64,000 nt of DNA, taken from NCBI GenBank assembly GCA_014529385.2, contig CM043953.1, positions 92,740,842-92,804,841 of the forward strand. Reading direction: 5' to 3'. Of the stretch, positions 22,709-33,195 are shown one piece after another. This DNA comes from Adiantum capillus-veneris (lineage: Eukaryota > Streptophyta > Polypodiopsida > Polypodiales > Pteridaceae). The notes under the pieces were generated by a model. That model was not told where the DNA came from and ran no database searches. It worked only from the letters and a program-made list of their open reading frames with translations. Each line of letters opens with the position of its first letter. Within the stretch, counting starts at the first letter, position 1. The position numbers and the translations under genes are program-made.

Positions 22709-22897
22709 GCGTCGCTATTTATGGCTCTATAGCATCGCTATGAGCGTCGCTATAGTCTTCTGTGTAAACGTTGCTATAGGCGTCGCTATATGCGTCGCTA
22801 TGAGCGTTGCTATATAGTGACACGTATAGCGACGCATATAGCGACTCCTATAGCGACGCATATAGCGACGCTCTCGTAGCGACGTTTTTAGCGACGC
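22709..22897. repeat. 3' subterminal repeat array, family I, copy 2
   Basis: GCGTCGCTAT copies in one orientation to about 22805, then AGCGACGC copies in the other. It is more diverged than copy 1 (GTTGC and AGTGACAC variants). Confidence 0.92.
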
Positions 22898-22967
22898 CGG
22901 GGGTTATAAAAACCCAGTGTATTTCCGTCGCTAACAGCGTCACAAGAGCACACAACCTTTTGTAGTG

Positions 22968-23190
22968 AAGTCAAATTAAACATCACACCTACACATTAAA
23001 CTTCTTGTATGTTTAATGTTAAATAAGTGTAAACGTAGAGTGAATTGATGTGTGAAAGATGTGTATGTTAGATTAGAGAAATAAAGAAAGAGAGACAAAA
23101 AAAAAACATTAGGTATTAAACATTAGAAAATAAAGTGATAGAGTATGATAAATAGTACATTAAAAGGAGGGTTTAGAGAGAGATTAGAGT
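22968..23190. other. family-II interior, right of the nested element
   Basis: It begins with the AAG duplication, then AT-rich sequence without a gene. Confidence 0.6.
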
Positions 23191-23216
23191 CATAAATATT
23201 CAATTTGGTGTATGTG

Positions 23217-23253
<37 letters not shown>

Positions 23254-23477
23254 GATTAGAGGGAGGAGAAAAGAGATGAGAGAAGAGTGATTAGAGGGAT
23301 GAGAAGTGATAAAATAGGGTAGATTGGATGACAGAGAGAAGAAGAAAGATTAGAGAGAGGAAAAGAGGGATAGAGGATGTAGAGAGAGTGGAGATAGAGG
23401 GAAGTAAGGAGATATTTTTAGATTAAAGAGAGAAACAAGGAGAGAGAGAGAGTAGATAAAGGGTATAGCGGGGGGGA

Positions 23478-23532
<55 letters not shown>

Positions 23533-25080
23533 TAAAGGGTATAGAAACTGAGATTATGTGGAGAGTCAAGATTAGGGGATAGAGAGTATAGAGAGAAGGT
23601 AGAGATAGATATTAGGTAGAGAGAAGTAGATAAGGTTAGGATTTATAAAGATATTAGAGTGTAGAGAGGCGTACATAGATTAAATAGAGTGGGGGTAAAG
23701 ATTATGTAGAGAGTAGAGATTAGGGGGTAGAGAGAGAGTAGAGAGAGCGTATATATAGAGATTAGATAGATAAGGTTAGGATTTAGAAAAAGATTAGGGT
23801 GTAGAGAGAGGTGTGGATAGAGTAGATAGAGAGGATGTAGAGATTAAGTATATTAGGTAGAGAGGATGTAGAGATTAAGTATATTAGGTAGAGAGTACGT
23901 AGAGAGGGTGTAGAGATAGAGATTAGGTAGAGAGAGAGAGAGGTTAGGATGTAGAGAGAGAGTAGAGAGAGGTTAGGATGTATATAGAGGGAGTAGATAG
24001 AGAGACGGAGGATACATAGAGTGTAGAGATAGATAGAGGGAATAGAGAGAGTGTAGAGATTTACCTCTATTTAGTGCTCTCTCTATGTTTAGAAGGTAGA
24101 GAGTGTGAGGGTAAATATAGAGATTAGGTATAGAGTAAACAGATAAGATGAGGATTTAGAAAGAGATTAGAGAGTTGTGGATAGAGTATATAGAGATGGT
24201 GTAGAGTCTAGGTAGACTAGGTAGAGAGGGAGGATACGTAGAGAGTGTAGATAGAGATTAAGTAGAGGGTAGATAGATAAGGTTATGATTTAGGAGGAGA
24301 TTAGGGTTTAGAGAGAGGTGTGGATAGAGTAGACAGAGAGAGTACAGAGAGTGTAGATAGAGAGATGAAGGATGCGTAGAGTGTAGAGATAGATAGAGGG
24401 ACTAGAGACTGTAGAGATTTACCTCTATTTAGCGCTCTCTCTATGTTTAGAGAGTAGAAAGGGTAGATATAGAGATTATGTAGAGAGCAGATGGATGAGA
24501 TTAAGATTTAGGAATAGATTAGGGTGTAGAAAGAGGTGTGGATAGAGTAGACACAGAGGGTGTAGAGTTTAGGTAGACTAGGTAGAGAGGGAGGATACAT
24601 AGAGAGTGTAGATAAAGATTAAGTAGAGGGCAGATAGATAAGGTTAGGATTTAGGAAGAGATTAGGGTTTAGAGAGAGGTGTGGATAGAGTAGATAGAGG
24701 GAGTACGAAGAGTGTAGATAATGAGACGGAGGATGCATAGAGTGTAGACATAGATAGAGGGGACTAGAGAGAGTGTAGAGATTTACCTCTATTTAGCGCT
24801 CTCTCTGTGTTTAGAGAGTAGAGAGAGGGTAGATTTAGAGATTTTGTAGAGAGTAGATGGATAAGATTAAGATTTAGGAAGAGATTAGGCTGTAGATAGA
24901 GGTGTGGATAGAGTAGATAGAGAGGGTGTAGAGTTTAAGTAAATTAGGTAGAGAAGGAGGATACATAGAGAGTGTAGATAGAGATTACTTCGAGGGGAGA
25001 CAGATAAGGTTAGGATTTAGGAAGAGATTAGGGTTTAGAGAGAGGTGTAGATGGAGTAGATAGAGAGAATGTAGAGACTA
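23191..25080. repeat. purine-rich satellite-like tandem repeat
   Basis: Nearly 1.9 kb built from TAGAGAG, GATTAGG and GTAGAGAT phrases. A longer unit of about 360 bases is visible in the second half: the phrase TTTACCTCTATTTAG recurs near 24059, 24418 and 24781, each time followed by GCTCTCTCT. It lies inside the family-II CACTA and has no coding signal. Confidence 0.88.
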
Positions 25081-25114
25081 GGTATAGCATTAACACAACC
25101 GTGTCCTCCCAACC

Positions 25115-25410
25115 CAAGTGTAGAGTATCATCTTTCGTAACGTTGAAGATTGTGTAGTGTCCATGCTACGTGAACGACAATGCCAAGATGATATCACCCT
25201 TAATATTCGCATTGGTAGGCTTTCAAGTGACTGGAAAGGGAAGGGGGACCTCAAACTTAATAACACAACGGTGGAAGTAGATACCACCCTCACAAAGGAG
25301 GTCAAAACCCAAGTGCAAGGTATCATCTTCAGAAAATTTGAAGATTGTGTAGTGTTCCACGCTAGGTGAATGACAATGCCAAGAGGATATCGCCCTCAAT
25401 GTTCCACAAT
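25115..25410. repeat. two-copy tandem duplication of about 195 bases
   Basis: The phrase TTGAAGATTGTGTAGTGT with GACAATGCCAAGA occurs near 25141 and near 25336, with a similar spacer. On the minus strand both copies can be read as related peptides (SSWHC...LHLG), so the duplication may come from a lost coding segment. No family was recognised. Confidence 0.65.
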
Positions 25411-25844
25411 TCCTTTGATCACATCCAAACAACAGCCCACATGGTAGAATGGGGTCAGGCACAATCACCTCTCTTACACATGAACATCGCACCAACCATG
25501 CAATCCTCACTTTCAAGACCAAGGAAAATCAAATCAAAATCCTTGAGCAATTGAGGCTTCTCAAGGACACCATATTTTGGTTTGCAGAAGATCTAACACC
25601 CGCCTAACTCAAACAGATAAAGGAAGAACTCCAAAAGATATGAGAAGCGCACTCAATAGGGAAATGGTCAGTTTATCAAGAAGGTAAAGTCGTTATCCAG
25701 GAGTTTTGAACTCCCAAACCAGCTCCCTCCTCACCTACCCCTTCTTAGGTCTTGTTCATTTCATCTTATCTTCCCTTTATCACACCTTGCTAGAACCTTA
25801 CTCCTTAATTGAGATGTATTCAACACTCGGGGGCGGGGGCAAGG

Positions 25845-25875
<31 letters not shown>

Positions 25876-26598
25876 TGTTCCACCTTTAAAAAAATACCTA
25901 TAGCACGTACGCTCAAGAGGTATTTTTAAAACCCCTATGCACACACACTTCATCATGAATTAAAAGACCCATCTTCCTTCATAAATCTGTAAGTTTTTTT
26001 CAATTTCCCATTTTTAAACCCCTCTTGTACATGGAATTCTCTAACTCTTTGGTATATTAAAAACCCCTCTGGGTGCTACACTTAAATATTTTTAGGTGGA
26101 GCCCTCGAGATCCAACAAACCCTTTATTCAAAATTAGGAACTTTGTAATTAATGTTTTGTTTTTGGTCCCATAGGTCATATCTAACCTTCGTGGATGATA
26201 AATAAATCTATTTGTCTATCTATATCTACTTATCAAAGATGTTAATGGCAGAATGCATAATCATTGAGAATGCCAAATGGATGCCAGCACAAACATGGCA
26301 ATCGCAATGTAAATGGCAATGGAAATGCTACATAGTTTCAAATACGATGCTTATCTTAAAGGTTATGAGTGTGCTCCTAGTACTAGAATTATGATCATGC
26401 ACAAAGGTTCTTAAGTCAATCATCAACTACATCAGCTTCCAAGTCACTGGTTGATTTGACTCACTCTTCAAACCCCCTACAATAAATAGATCTCCCTTGT
26501 GAGAGACGAGTATTAAGAAGAAGCGACCAATATTTGTTGATGTGAACTATGTGCTAGAAGAAGACAATCATACACGAGATAACTTTATACAAGTCAAC
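25411..26598. other. unassigned; contains a poly(G) tract
   Basis: No gene was seen. About 28 consecutive G at 25848-25875 follow GGGGGCGGGGGC. The length of such a run is uncertain in any assembly. Confidence 0.55.
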
Positions 26599-26655
26599 AA
26601 TAAAGATGCTCATCTGAGCCATCCAAATTGGATGGATTAGATGAGCATCTTTATT
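26599..26655. other. hairpin with AATAAA on both strands, family II copy 1
   Basis: Outer arms AATAAAGATGCTCATCT and AGATGAGCATCTTTATT, inner stem CCATCC/GGATGG. Because it is palindromic, each strand carries an AATAAA. It stands just inside the right subterminal repeats. A related hairpin with different stem sequence is at 48909-48961. Confidence 0.88.
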
Positions 26656-26660
26656 TTGAA

Positions 26661-26936
26661 AATCCGTGTAGCGGTAATATGTGAGGTAATATACGCGGTA
26701 ATATGGGAGGTAATATCCACAGTAATATATGCGATAATATGCAAGGTAATATGCGCGGTAGTATTTGAGGTAATATTCACGGTAATAATCGCGGCTATAT
26801 TACCGCGTATATTGTTGTCAAACCACTACCGCGTCCTTTGCTGCTGTTATTGCCACACACTCAATATTTTCTCTTTCTATTTTCCTCTATTAATCCGTGG
26901 AAATGCTAGCGGTTATGGAGTTTTCCTCTTATAGTG
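26661..26936. repeat. right subterminal repeats and terminus, family II
   Basis: About eight copies of GGTAATATNNGCGGTAATAT-type repeats (26670-26800), then the conserved tail GAAATGCTAGCGGTTATGG...CCTCTTATAGTG. The tail recurs ending at 54040 and, damaged, at 54195. Confidence 0.88.
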
Positions 26937-26939
26937 TAT

Positions 26940-27860
26940 ATTGTCCTTTCAAGGTCTCATTCTTAAATTGAGAGTAACCTCTAGCCTCATCCTTATATTG
27001 AGACTTATATTGAGGGTACACTTGATCTTTGTATTTCAAGCCCAAAAGGTCTTCTTTCTTCAATCTCTGTACCAGTTGTTCTTTGACTATTTCCCAGATA
27101 TTGTTCATTAATACATGGTTTTAGGCTTTTAACCCCGTACAGGTTAACGCCTACTCCATAGATATGGGTATTTTGATATTTCTCACTTATATCAGTTATT
27201 CTATGGAGATTTCTAAATCAATTATCCCCATTAATAGAAAAATCCAATTGTTAATTGCATTAGTCTAGGATACATTTTATTGAGTTGAAATTCTTCAATA
27301 TTTGGGGTCCTAAAGGGTCTAAATTGTTATCATCAGTGTCAATGATGTAATGGACGGTAAACTTAAACTCACCTATTTTTGTGTAGTTGTATCTAATGTT
27401 GACAATAAGATAAACTACATAGATAAAAAACAATTGTATCCAAACCCCTTGAAATATTTTCTTAAACAAATTTAAACCCGAATGATATTTTCCTAAAGAA
27501 TTACTAATTTTAGAATTCTTAATTAAATTAAATAATCCCAAAATACTTCATAATAAACTAAAGTTATTTTTACCCTCACAAAAATAGATAAACTAAACTC
27601 AAACATCTTCTTTTTAAGATTTGTTCGTTGATCTACCAATTCCATAATAAAATCTTGATTTTCATACACTCTATCTATAACTTTACCACATAGAATTTTT
27701 ACATAGTTATTGTTTCTGTTAATTTATTGGAATGTTCCTTGAACCTTTTAGTTTTAATAGATCCTATTATTTTAGTTTCAATCTACTTATTCATAAAAAT
27801 ACCTAAATGCTCCACCGAAATAGGGTCATTTTGGCAAAGGCTGTGACAATGTACTGGGGT
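26940..27860 (-). pseudogene. dpo: plasmid DNA polymerase, N-terminal part
   Basis: On the minus strand this continues upstream from 14500 after the CACTA is removed. The joined frame reads RGYSQFKNETLKGQYI and on into STRNPDKNTKVFLVGD. Farther upstream the sequence is broken into short open pieces (e.g. 27260-27541, with GEFKFTVHYIIDTDDNN) separated by stops and shifts; 27542-27860 is the most decayed. In linear plasmids the region before the exonuclease carries the protein-priming end, but nothing here is conserved enough to assign it. Confidence 0.7.
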
Positions 27861-27867
27861 TATAGAA

Positions 27868-28362
27868 TTACGTATCGTATTCTCGATCTAGCCTATCATG
27901 TGTATAACTATAATTCACATATTTAGGATAGTTGGGAACTATAAGATTCTTTAATAAACACACATTAATTAATTCCATTGGATTACTTATTGAATTAAAT
28001 AGCATGTTGATCTTATAGATATTAACCAATTTTTTTATAATTTGTAATTTCACACAAAACAATCAGAAACCGTATAGATTGGGGCCTCTTTGTAAAGATT
28101 GCAAAAATTACCAATTATATTAATAGCAATCAAAGCATCTTTCTGATGAATAAAGTTTACTACAGTAGCACACTTTGATTTCAACACACTCCTCTTTGTA
28201 GTAAGGACATTAAACTTAATCTTATGTCTATTGCGCTTTTATTTACCCTTACGATTAGAATAGATCCGAACAGATTTCTTTTCAAACTTACGATAATCCT
28301 TATAAGAATAAAATAAAGGGGTTGATAGCTTTACATCTCTACCTAAAGATGAACATAAATAA
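27868..28362 (-). pseudogene. rpo: plasmid phage-type RNA polymerase, C-terminal part
   Basis: Across 28100-28280 the minus strand encodes KSKCATVVNFIHQKDALIAI followed by IYTVSDCF, which matches the NFIHSxDA helix and the palm HDSF-type motif of single-subunit T7-like RNA polymerases. The usual His of that motif is Ser here. A frame change then leads into a 64-codon open segment (VKLQIIKKLVNIY...NVCLLKNLI) that fits the C-terminal end. The gene is continued by 35252-36880; the LTR retrotransposon at 28363-35246 lies between the two parts. Confidence 0.85.
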
Positions 28363-28452
28363 TTTCACAAACGGGAGCGCATAGCAATATAAAATATACT
28401 TGGAAAAATGAAATTTATCACTTAATATTGAAGCCAGAGGATATAGAGAGAA

Positions 28453-28485
<33 letters not shown>

Positions 28486-30351
28486 TAAACTGAGAAGATC
28501 GACACAGTACTGGGGACCAGAAGATGGGCTGCCTCCCCCCCCCCCCCCCCCCCCCGTAATAGTATCTTTATTACTGAGGAGAAGTCTATACAAGCACTTG
28601 AACCAAACGTATTACCACGTTCGTTCTAGAATAAGACTTGATGGTTCTCGGAAGCCTCAGCTTCCGGTTCCTAGGGCAGAACCCTATTCCAAGGAACTTC
28701 TGTTCCTTATTTCAATTCCTCGAGAATCAAGGTTCTCGCCTCTGGATCTCACCTTCCAAACTCAGGGCATGACATCCCTACAACTCTCTTTTAGAACTCT
28801 ATTTCCAGAGTCCTCTCCCCACAGAACAACTCTGTTTTCCCGGACACGAAGTCCTTACTTGGGAATCCCAACTTCCGGATTGCAACTTGAGAGACTGCTT
28901 CTCTCCAATCCGTGGATCTACTTCCCAAACTCGGCTACGAAACCCCCGGGCTGATCTAGCTCTAGTTCCTCAGAGCGCTTTTCTCCTGCAGAGGCTCATA
29001 CCTTCCTCTTCTCCTACTCCCTCACTAAGAGGAAGTACACCTGCAAACAAATACTCAGAGTTCATAACATGAAAATCGTTACCTTCAAAGTATCGACACT
29101 CGAAACGCAACTCAGTTCTCGAAAAGCAATTCCCCGGAAGAGATCTCTCCATAGAAAATCCTCTCTTCCAATCGTACAAACAAAAGAGGTGTGTTCTGCG
29201 GTTCCTTCTCATAAATCAGCCCCGTCTACGACGTATAGGGGCTGAAATCAGAGAAAAAGAGAAGCTTGTCGTGATGGAAACACGCTCCGTAGGCACTTCT
29301 TCGCGAGGGAACTCGTCCACTGGGTCTTGGCGACATCTGGTACACTTGGGGCAGCCATGGGCATCACCTGCAACGTCTTCTTTACGGCTGAAATTTGCAA
29401 CAGTATCTCCTCCTTGCAAAGATTGGTCCTTCTCTCTGAGTAAGGGCATGTGATGCTTTTATAGCTCCTAGCCACGGGCACGAATAGCTGCTCGCGTAGA
29501 GATTGCGGCCGGTTTTTTTTTTCCTTTTTTTTTTCGCTGCTCTGCCTAAAAAAGAGAGAGAGAACACGATGGCTGATCTGTTGCCTTATTTATCAGATGG
29601 TTGCTCACTTATTAAGTGGGCGGTCGGTCACCTTTAAAAATGATCTGAATCTGTCCAAAAACTCAATAAAACCTTATAAGTTAAAAACAATGCTTTCACA
29701 GCACTTCCCAGGCGTCCCTGGATGCCATCACATGCACAATTGCAATGCAGACACAGACTTCCTCGCGAAAGGCAATCCCGCTTTCTCAAAAAGCATCTTT
29801 TTTTTCTCAAAGTTTTCTCTGAACCCATCTTCATTCAAGTGCTTGCTTTTTCCTTGTGCACAATTCTGACACAGTTCGAAATCTCCTCCCGACTATGGAT
29901 ATTCCCTTTCCAATGCACCCATCACCCACCTTGTGACGCATTAGGAATACCCATCACCTAGTCCTTTCCTACCGAACTTACGGTACAATCTCCTTCACGA
30001 TGCTCTATGTCACCCATCCTATGACGCATCAGAGATGTCTGTTCCCGGATGGTCGGATACTTCTTTCCGATGCTCCCTTTCACCCATCCGATGTGACACA
30101 TCAGAAGTACCCGTTCCTGGTGGCCTTACAAATATTCCCGTTCTCAGTGTTCCCGTCATTACTTTAAATGACGCACTAGGAATACTTTGTACTCGGATGT
30201 CTCCAGTGAGAAAAGCCCTCTCACTTAAAATTCCAATAATTCATTTAGAATTATTTTTCCTTGGTGTTCCAAGCGAGCAAACCCTCTCACTTATAAATCC
30301 AATAATTCATTTAGAATTATTTTTCTGTAAGATAAAGCCAATTTAGCAACA
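28363..30351 (-). repeat. 3' LTR (left copy)
   Basis: 1989 bases, near-identical to 33196-35246 over its whole length. Its first bases read TTTCACAAAC where the other copy has TGTCACAAAC, so the terminal TG is mutated. It contains a (GA)n run and a poly(C) tract at 28537-28555 that is only seven C in the other copy. No true gene lies inside; open frames are shared by both LTRs and differ by indels. Confidence 0.93.
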
Positions 30352-30363
30352 TCCCTCTCACTT
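30352..30363 (-). other. polypurine tract of the 28-35 kb element
   Basis: The minus strand reads AAGTGAGAGGGA directly before the 3' LTR. Confidence 0.75.
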
Positions 30364-32520
30364 CTAAATAGTTGTCCTCAACTGTAGAGGTCCAACTGAA
30401 CTGCCTAGGAGAAACCGAAAAATTCCAAATCTTGCTCAAAGGTAAGTTGAGCTAGTCCTTTCGTAAAAGAGAACTTAAAAATTAAATTAAACAAAAATTT
30501 AAGAATTCAATACTTACCTTACCGGTTCATGTCCTTCCTTTAGTACCTCGAGGATATCCTTCACCAATCATCAAACTAACGAGCTATGTAAGAACTCATC
30601 ATTCACGTCTTTCCAACAGATCGGAATTTTTCCTTATCCGAGAATCTGTTAGCTCAATTCCACCTTCTCAATTCCGAGAAGAAAAATTCCTCCTAGAAAT
30701 CAATCTAGGTCTATGTCCTTGCGCATAACCTTGCGCTATTAGTCCTGAGGATATTAAACCTCTTTTGTCCTCCCGCATAGGGCATGTCGAGAGCATTAAG
30801 CTCCTGTGAATCTTCCTGTGGTAGACAAAGTGTGTCATCTTACCAAAGTAAGTTCTTATTCCGGGCCTTTGCTTTGGGTAGGCCAATTGTTTTGATCCAA
30901 AGTTTCCTTATCGAAGACTCTGTTAACTTGATTCCGTCTTCTCAAATTCGAGAAGAATAATGTTCCTAGAAATCAATCTAGGTATTTGTCCTTGCGCTGT
31001 TAGTCCAGAGGGTATTAAACAACTTGTGTCCTCCCACATAGGGAATGCCCCATCATAAGAGTATTAATCTCGATGCCTTCCTTCACAAATAAAGTCTGTG
31101 ATCACCTTAAAGAAGGTTCTTGTTTCGGGCCGTCGCTCAACGTAGGCAAACGGTTCCAATCCGAAGATTCCTTGTGCACGGCGCACTTCCATCCAATCTT
31201 TTCCTCCTTGCAAGCATCAATGATGCCTTGCAAAATCTCAGGCATATAGGATTCTAGCCATAGCATTTTCTGAACGTACGTTCAAACCCGGTTCACAATA
31301 GAGCGAACCCTCTTTGAATCTCAGGGATGTTCTCCCATATGTAATTCTTACCATTTTGAAACGGTTGGCGAACTATATTCTTACAAACATAATAGTTCGA
31401 ATTTATTCTAGCAGCATGTAAATGCTACTTGACCTTCTCATGGAGAAACATATACCGGAACCAAAAGTTGCTACTGTAATGGTAAAGGCACATAGCATAC
31501 TCAATGATCAACGAACATCGGAAAACCTCTTCTCCGTAGAGAAGCTCAAATTCCTTCTACCAAACACATCTCAAATAGAGATTCTCGTGCTGGAATATTC
31601 TTGCGCGTAAAAAGGCGCTCAAGAGAGTATAACAAACTCTCGTCCAGTTCCTTGGCATAGGTCTGCATATTCGTGTGTTATCCATGTACTCAAAAGTGTA
31701 CATAATTCTTAAGTTGTGTTAAAGTTTCGGTGAACCTGGGAAATTACATTCCCTTCGTAAGATCCTTAGAGCGAATACACTCAACTTGATGATCACTTGG
31801 CTCGATCTTAGAGCAAAACCCGCTCATCAAATACTCTAGGATTTTAATCCTTGGATTCCTCAAGCACAGGCCGTAGTCGTCGCTTGTTCCTTTCCTCCTA
31901 AAGAGAGTGTTCATTCACTTGTGCAAAAAGGACTACCATGTCTTCCCTTACCGTGTAGGGGGTGTGGGCTTAAAGAGTAGTCAAGCTTTATGAAAGCTTT
32001 TCTTTGCTTGAAAGCTCAGAATGGCTCCTTCATAATTTCCTACCCGCAATAGCAGGTAATTTGTTGGAGAACTACCGGATACCATATCAATCATGGACCT
32101 TCCGGATGGTTAAGCAAAGCAGTGCATCGTATAAACAATGTTCTGACTCAACCTTACTCTCATAAACACTCGAGAGTGATTGTCCTCATTAGACACAACC
32201 ATACCTCGTGAAAAAGAGCAAACAAGCATAATGCACTTTATGATTTCCTCAAAGATGTAACTTTGATTCAAAACCTGCCCTCTCACTTAAAGTTCGAGGG
32301 TCTTCTATTCAAGAACTCAGGAGTTAGATTGAATTCCCTTACTCCAAACTTTCTGTGTTCAATGATTCCCGTCCCACTACGGGGATTGGATTCTATGTAC
32401 ACTAAGGTGTACACTTTCAGCTTTTATTGCTGACTCTACCATCTGTTGCAAAGTATTTTGCAGATGCGTCTACAAAATGCGGGCAAAAGTCCTTTGTTGA
32501 ATTTCTTCATCTTTCCTTCC
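30364..32520. other. LTR element interior, no gene recognised
   Basis: Two similar segments with TTCCGAGAAGAA...AATTCCTCCTAGAAATCAATC and GTCCTCCC-CATAGGG (about 30600-30860 and 30900-31150) show an internal duplication. Otherwise the sequence has no long frame. Confidence 0.5.
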
Positions 32521-32988
32521 TCAAAGAGGATCGAGAGTGGAGCTACCTTGGCAAGAGTGAACCACTACTTGCTTTGACTCACTCGTGTTCCTATTGGGCA
32601 AACCCATCCCAATCTTCTTGGATGCCTTCCTCAAAGTGTAGAGTTTGTCGAAAAATTCAACCTTGAATTGAATCCAAGTCTTGTTGTAAGTTCCTTGCAG
32701 AGCTTTGGTATACCACCAAGTACTTGCAATCCCCTTGAGGTGTTTGGTCACATGGCAACTTCAAACTTGTCGAATCAAAGCGGTAGCTTTCGGGGCATTT
32801 TCCCTTCTGTCAAAAGTATCAAACTTGACTGGAAGTGTGGGCCTAGGTCTAGAGACCTTCTTCATATCCTTCCCGGAATGACGGGATTTCATGGCTATAG
32901 TTCTGGCTTGACGTTCATGGATATTTTCTGGATTCTGAAGAATCTCGAGCATTCCGCTCCTTGGATTCTCTAGGTTTTTGAGCATCAT
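32521..32988 (-). pseudogene. retrotransposon gag remnant
   Basis: Two overlapping minus-strand segments in different frames read PVKFDTFDRRENAPKATALI and then LKGIASTWWYTKALQG followed by TWIQFKVEFFDKLY. The WW...W..F...F...Y pattern is that of Ty3/gypsy Retrotrans_gag. A frameshift separates the pieces, and the rest of gag is missing. Confidence 0.7.
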
Positions 32989-33182
32989 GCTCTTGTCGCC
33001 TTCTCAGAGAATCCCAAGCCTTGTGTCGACCTCTTGCAGAGAGAAAACAAAAAACCCAACTCTGCGAGCTTTTCCTTGGAGGACTTAGGGATCCGACTGC
33101 TTACTTCTCTCTTGGCTTGTCATGGCTTCTTCCCATATCTTCCCGGAGTTGTCCTCCTTTACAGAGAAAGAGAGGAGACCAT

Positions 33183-33194
33183 GCTCTGATACCA
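33183..33194 (-). other. primer binding site, initiator tRNA-Met
   Basis: The minus strand reads TGGTATCAGAGC, one base inside the 5' LTR. Confidence 0.9.
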
Positions 33195-33195
33195 C

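Larger units (their letters stand above)
15401..22967 (+). mobile_element. family-I CACTA element, complete ends, nested
   Basis: 7567 bases beginning CACTACAAGAGGCT, with the reverse complement of the other end reading CACTACAAAAGGTT: a 14-base terminal repeat with two mismatches. Both sides have the 3-base duplication AAG (15398-15400, 22968-22970). Order: 5' subterminal repeats, microsatellite leader, a captured HMA gene fragment, TNP2 transposase (degenerate), ORF2, hairpin, 3' subterminal array. TNP2 has several stops, so movement would now need transposase from elsewhere. Confidence 0.96.
14501..26936. mobile_element. family-II CACTA element, non-autonomous, host of a nested CACTA
   Basis: Starts CACTATAAAACTTGC and ends CCTCTTATAGTG, flanked by TAT at 14498-14500 and 26937-26939, the 3-base duplication expected for CACTA. 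Removing the element and one TAT rejoins the flanking DNA polymerase frame (codons for KGQYI then STRNPD). Without the nested copy (15401-22967 plus AAG) it is about 4.9 kb. It has no recognisable transposase. Its ends carry TATTACCG-type subterminal repeats shared with the elements at 39802 and 49038. Confidence 0.93.

Noticed and set aside
28598-30346. Several 60-120-codon frames in the 28-30 kb and 33-35 kb regions
   Set aside because: Both sets lie in the two LTRs of one element, and indels between the LTRs break them; they are not genes.
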